Origin: JAJPJX01 sp964568355
Lineage (GTDB): Bacteria; Acidobacteriota; Terriglobia; Bryobacterales; Bryobacteraceae
Length of the DNA: 6,712 nt
Direction of reading: 5' to 3'
NCBI GenBank assembly: GCA_964568355.1
Contig: CAZMRK010000722.1
Span: forward strand, 1 to 6,712
In this document: piece after piece, positions 5,460-6,712 of the stretch
How the letters are laid out: each line of letters begins with the position of its first letter
Position numbering within the stretch: the stretch's first letter is position 1
The notes under the pieces: generated by a model
The model's database searches: none
Seen by the model: only the letters and a program-made list of their open reading frames with translations
What the model was told of the DNA's origin: nothing
Made by a program: the position numbers and the translations under genes

Positions 5460-6491
5460 ATGCGCGTGCGCTATCTCGCTACTCTTGCGTCGGGTGTTCT
5501 GGCGGCGGGCCTCTCCCTTCCAGCCGCCACTCACGAGATCTATCCCGACCACCACTCCCGCGTTTTCTCGGCTCATCAGCAGCCGGTGTTGCGCATTCAT
5601 TCCGGCGATACGGTCATCACCAGGACCTGGGACTCCGGCGGCCAGGACGAAAAAAGCGTCCGGCATCTGCATCATCCGTACATCTATCCGGAGAGCGGCA
5701 ATCCGCTCATGGGGCCGTTCTATATCGAGGAGGCCGACCTCGGCGATGCACTGGAAGTCCATCTCGATAAAGTGCGCCTCAACCGCAACTGGGGCTACAC
5801 CTCTTACCGCCTCAGCCCCGATATCCTGGCCTCCGGCGAAGGGCTTTACCCCAACGCCTACAAGCAGGACGCCGTGCGTCCCGGCCGCGCCGACCTCATT
5901 CCCTGGGATCTCGATCTGGCGCGCGGCGTAGCCAACCCCCGCCTGCTTACTCCTTCCAAGCTGAAGTTCGATCTGCCGGTGAAACCGATGCTGGGCTGCA
6001 TCGGAGTGGCGACGCAGGGCGATCAGGTCATGACCTCCGGTCCAGCCGACACTCATGGCGGCAACATGGACGACAACGACGTGGTCGAAGGTGCCACGCT
6101 TTATTTCCCCGTCTACCACAAAGGCGCATACTTCTACGTTGGAGACGGACACGCCCTCCAGGGCGATGGCGAAGGACTCGGCACGGGCATCGAAACTTCA
6201 CTCGATGTCCAGTTCACCGTCAAGGTGCACAAAGGCAAGCGGCTTTCTATCCCGCGCCTGGAGAACGACCAGTATCTGATCTCCATCGCCAGCCAGCCCG
6301 AGTTCCGCAGCAGCATGGACCGCGGTCTGCGTGTCGCCAATTCCGACATGCTTCGCTGGCTGACCGAAGACTACCAGATTCCGGCCCCCGAAGCCCACAT
6401 GCTGATGGGCACCGTCGTCTCGCATAAAATCGTCACATACTTCGGAACCATGTCCACCAGCATTCCCAAGAAGTATCTGCAGAAACGCTAG
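5460..6491 (+). CDS. Secreted acetamidase/formamidase (FmdA/AmdA) family protein
   Basis: This 343-residue protein belongs to a family that hydrolyses small amides such as formamide or acetamide to the acid plus ammonia. The start is ATG 5460 rather than ATG 5415: it gives a clean Sec signal peptide (MRVRYL, hydrophobic core at about 6-20, cleavage near A22-A23), whereas the longer form would bury it behind 15 unrelated residues. Family motifs appear in order: HSGDTVITRTWDSGG (47-61); N81-PLMGPFYIEEA then GDALEVHLDKV (95-105); MLGCIGVA (177-184); SGPADTHGGNMDD (193-205); and GDGHALQGDGE (228-238), the most diagnostic block. All look intact. Classic family members are cytoplasmic, so an exported form suggests a periplasmic substrate, possibly not formamide itself. 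There is no Shine-Dalgarno site; the nearest purine run (AGGGGA, 5432-5437) is 22 nt upstream. It is on the same strand as the preceding genes but has its own -10-like box. Family call strong, exact substrate open. Confidence 0.9.
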   Translation: MRVRYLATLASGVLAAGLSLPAATHEIYPDHHSRVFSAHQQPVLRIHSGDTVITRTWDSGGQDEKSVRHLHHPYIYPESGNPLMGPFYIEEADLGDALEVHLDKVRLNRNWGYTSYRLSPDILASGEGLYPNAYKQDAVRPGRADLIPWDLDLARGVANPRLLTPSKLKFDLPVKPMLGCIGVATQGDQVMTSGPADTHGGNMDDNDVVEGATLYFPVYHKGAYFYVGDGHALQGDGEGLGTGIETSLDVQFTVKVHKGKRLSIPRLENDQYLISIASQPEFRSSMDRGLRVANSDMLRWLTEDYQIPAPEAHMLMGTVVSHKIVTYFGTMSTSIPKKYLQKR

Positions 6492-6530
6492 AGTAGTGCG
6501 TTGCCCAATATGAAACGACGCTGCAAGCCG

Positions 6531-6578
6531 GGGACTGGCATGAATTTCGCCGCATTTGCGAAATTCGTTGCCAGTCCC
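6531..6578. repeat. Strong imperfect inverted repeat (hairpin) downstream of the amidase gene
   Basis: The left arm is GGGACTGGCA (6531-6540), T, then GAATTTCGC (6542-6550). The right arm is GCGAAATTC (6558-6566), GT, then TGCCAGTCCC (6569-6578). This gives 19 perfect base pairs interrupted only by a 1-against-2-nt internal bulge, around a 7-nt loop (CGCATTT). It lies 39 nt after the amidase stop. There is no T-tract on either side, so it is not a standard intrinsic terminator, although it may still stop or protect the transcript. Size and shape fit a dispersed palindromic (REP- or MITE-like) repeat. I cannot count copies elsewhere in the genome. Confidence 0.7.
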
Positions 6579-6581
6579 ACT

Positions 6582-6712
6582 AGTGTCCGGGGAACAGGGG
6601 CATCGATTCCAGTAAGTGTTTATGCAGCCGGAGGTTGAGTGGCCTTAAAGCTGGTCACGATTTGAACGAAAATGGCGCATAAACGAAGGCCGAACGGTCT
6701 TTTCGCAACTCT
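6582..6712. other. Non-coding tail, possibly the end of an insertion sequence leaving the window
   Basis: I see no convincing gene here. Directly after the hairpin, CTAG (6580-6583) is followed by TGTCCGGGGAACAGGGGC, which has the look of an IS terminal repeat next to a CTAG-type target duplication. Only one end is present, so this cannot be tested. An open frame begins at ATG 6672 (MAHKRRPNGLFAT) and leaves the window after 13 codons. It could be the start of a transposase, but it has no ribosome site and is too short to identify. Low confidence throughout. Confidence 0.2.

Noticed and set aside
4779..6152. Long antisense open frame (457 codons) across the DUF1501, zinc-ribbon and amidase genes
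   Set aside because: It runs opposite three genes with clear family motifs. Its translation has no recognisable domain and is explained by high GC in the third codon position of the real genes.
6528..6593. Direct repeat CCGGGGA at 6528-6534 and 6587-6593 as mobile-element boundaries
   Set aside because: Seven GC-rich bases recur easily in this composition, and the first copy overlaps the hairpin arm.
6686..6701. Small hairpin AAGGCC-GAAC-GGTCTT as a terminator
   Set aside because: Only 6 pairs, one a G-T wobble, and followed by TTCG rather than a T-run; likely chance.

Overview
The window is GC-rich, gene-dense bacterial chromosome. The gene content points to Acidobacteriota, perhaps a Bryobacterales/Solibacter-like lineage. 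The main reason is a DUF1549/DUF1553 gene followed directly by a Tat-exported DUF1501 gene. That pair is common in Acidobacteriota, Planctomycetota and Verrucomicrobiota and rare elsewhere. Several exported proteins and two tiny ORFs of a kind I associate with acidobacterial genomes fit the same picture. The assignment is inference from gene families; there is no rRNA or marker gene to confirm it.

Layout. Positions 2-727 (+) hold the C-terminal part of the chaperone DnaJ, cut by the left edge. Facing it, and overlapping its end by 8 nt, is a minus-strand two-gene unit (1620 down to 720): a 54-residue very basic protein, then a 247-residue protein with M14 zinc-carboxypeptidase-like motifs and a twin-arginine N-terminus. 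The second gene has a TTG start that overlaps the end of the first. A short divergent intergenic region (1621-1707) carries a 12-bp perfect palindrome that contains a TATACT -10-like box on both strands.

Rightwards from there runs a DUF1549/DUF1553 protein (1708-3750), which appears to have an NPCBM-like carbohydrate-binding domain inserted inside its DUF1553 region, and 11 nt later a DUF1501 protein (3762-5168). These two form a clear operon. Next come a 59-residue zinc-ribbon protein with a GTG start (5211-5390) and a secreted acetamidase/formamidase-family protein (5460-6491), each with its own plausible -10 box. The last 221 bases have no convincing gene. They contain a strong imperfect hairpin (6531-6578) followed at once by sequence that could be the end of an insertion element running out of the window.

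How they work together. Four of the five larger genes carry export signals (Sec or Tat). The block 1708-6491 therefore looks like an envelope or periplasmic set acting on polymers or amides taken from outside. The DUF1549/DUF1553 and DUF1501 proteins are probably functional partners, but their substrate is unknown. I see no defence system, CRISPR array, RNA gene or clearly new multi-gene system. The most unusual items are the inserted domain in the DUF1553 protein, the compact M14-like protein with its overlapping small partner gene, and the hairpin next to a possible IS end.
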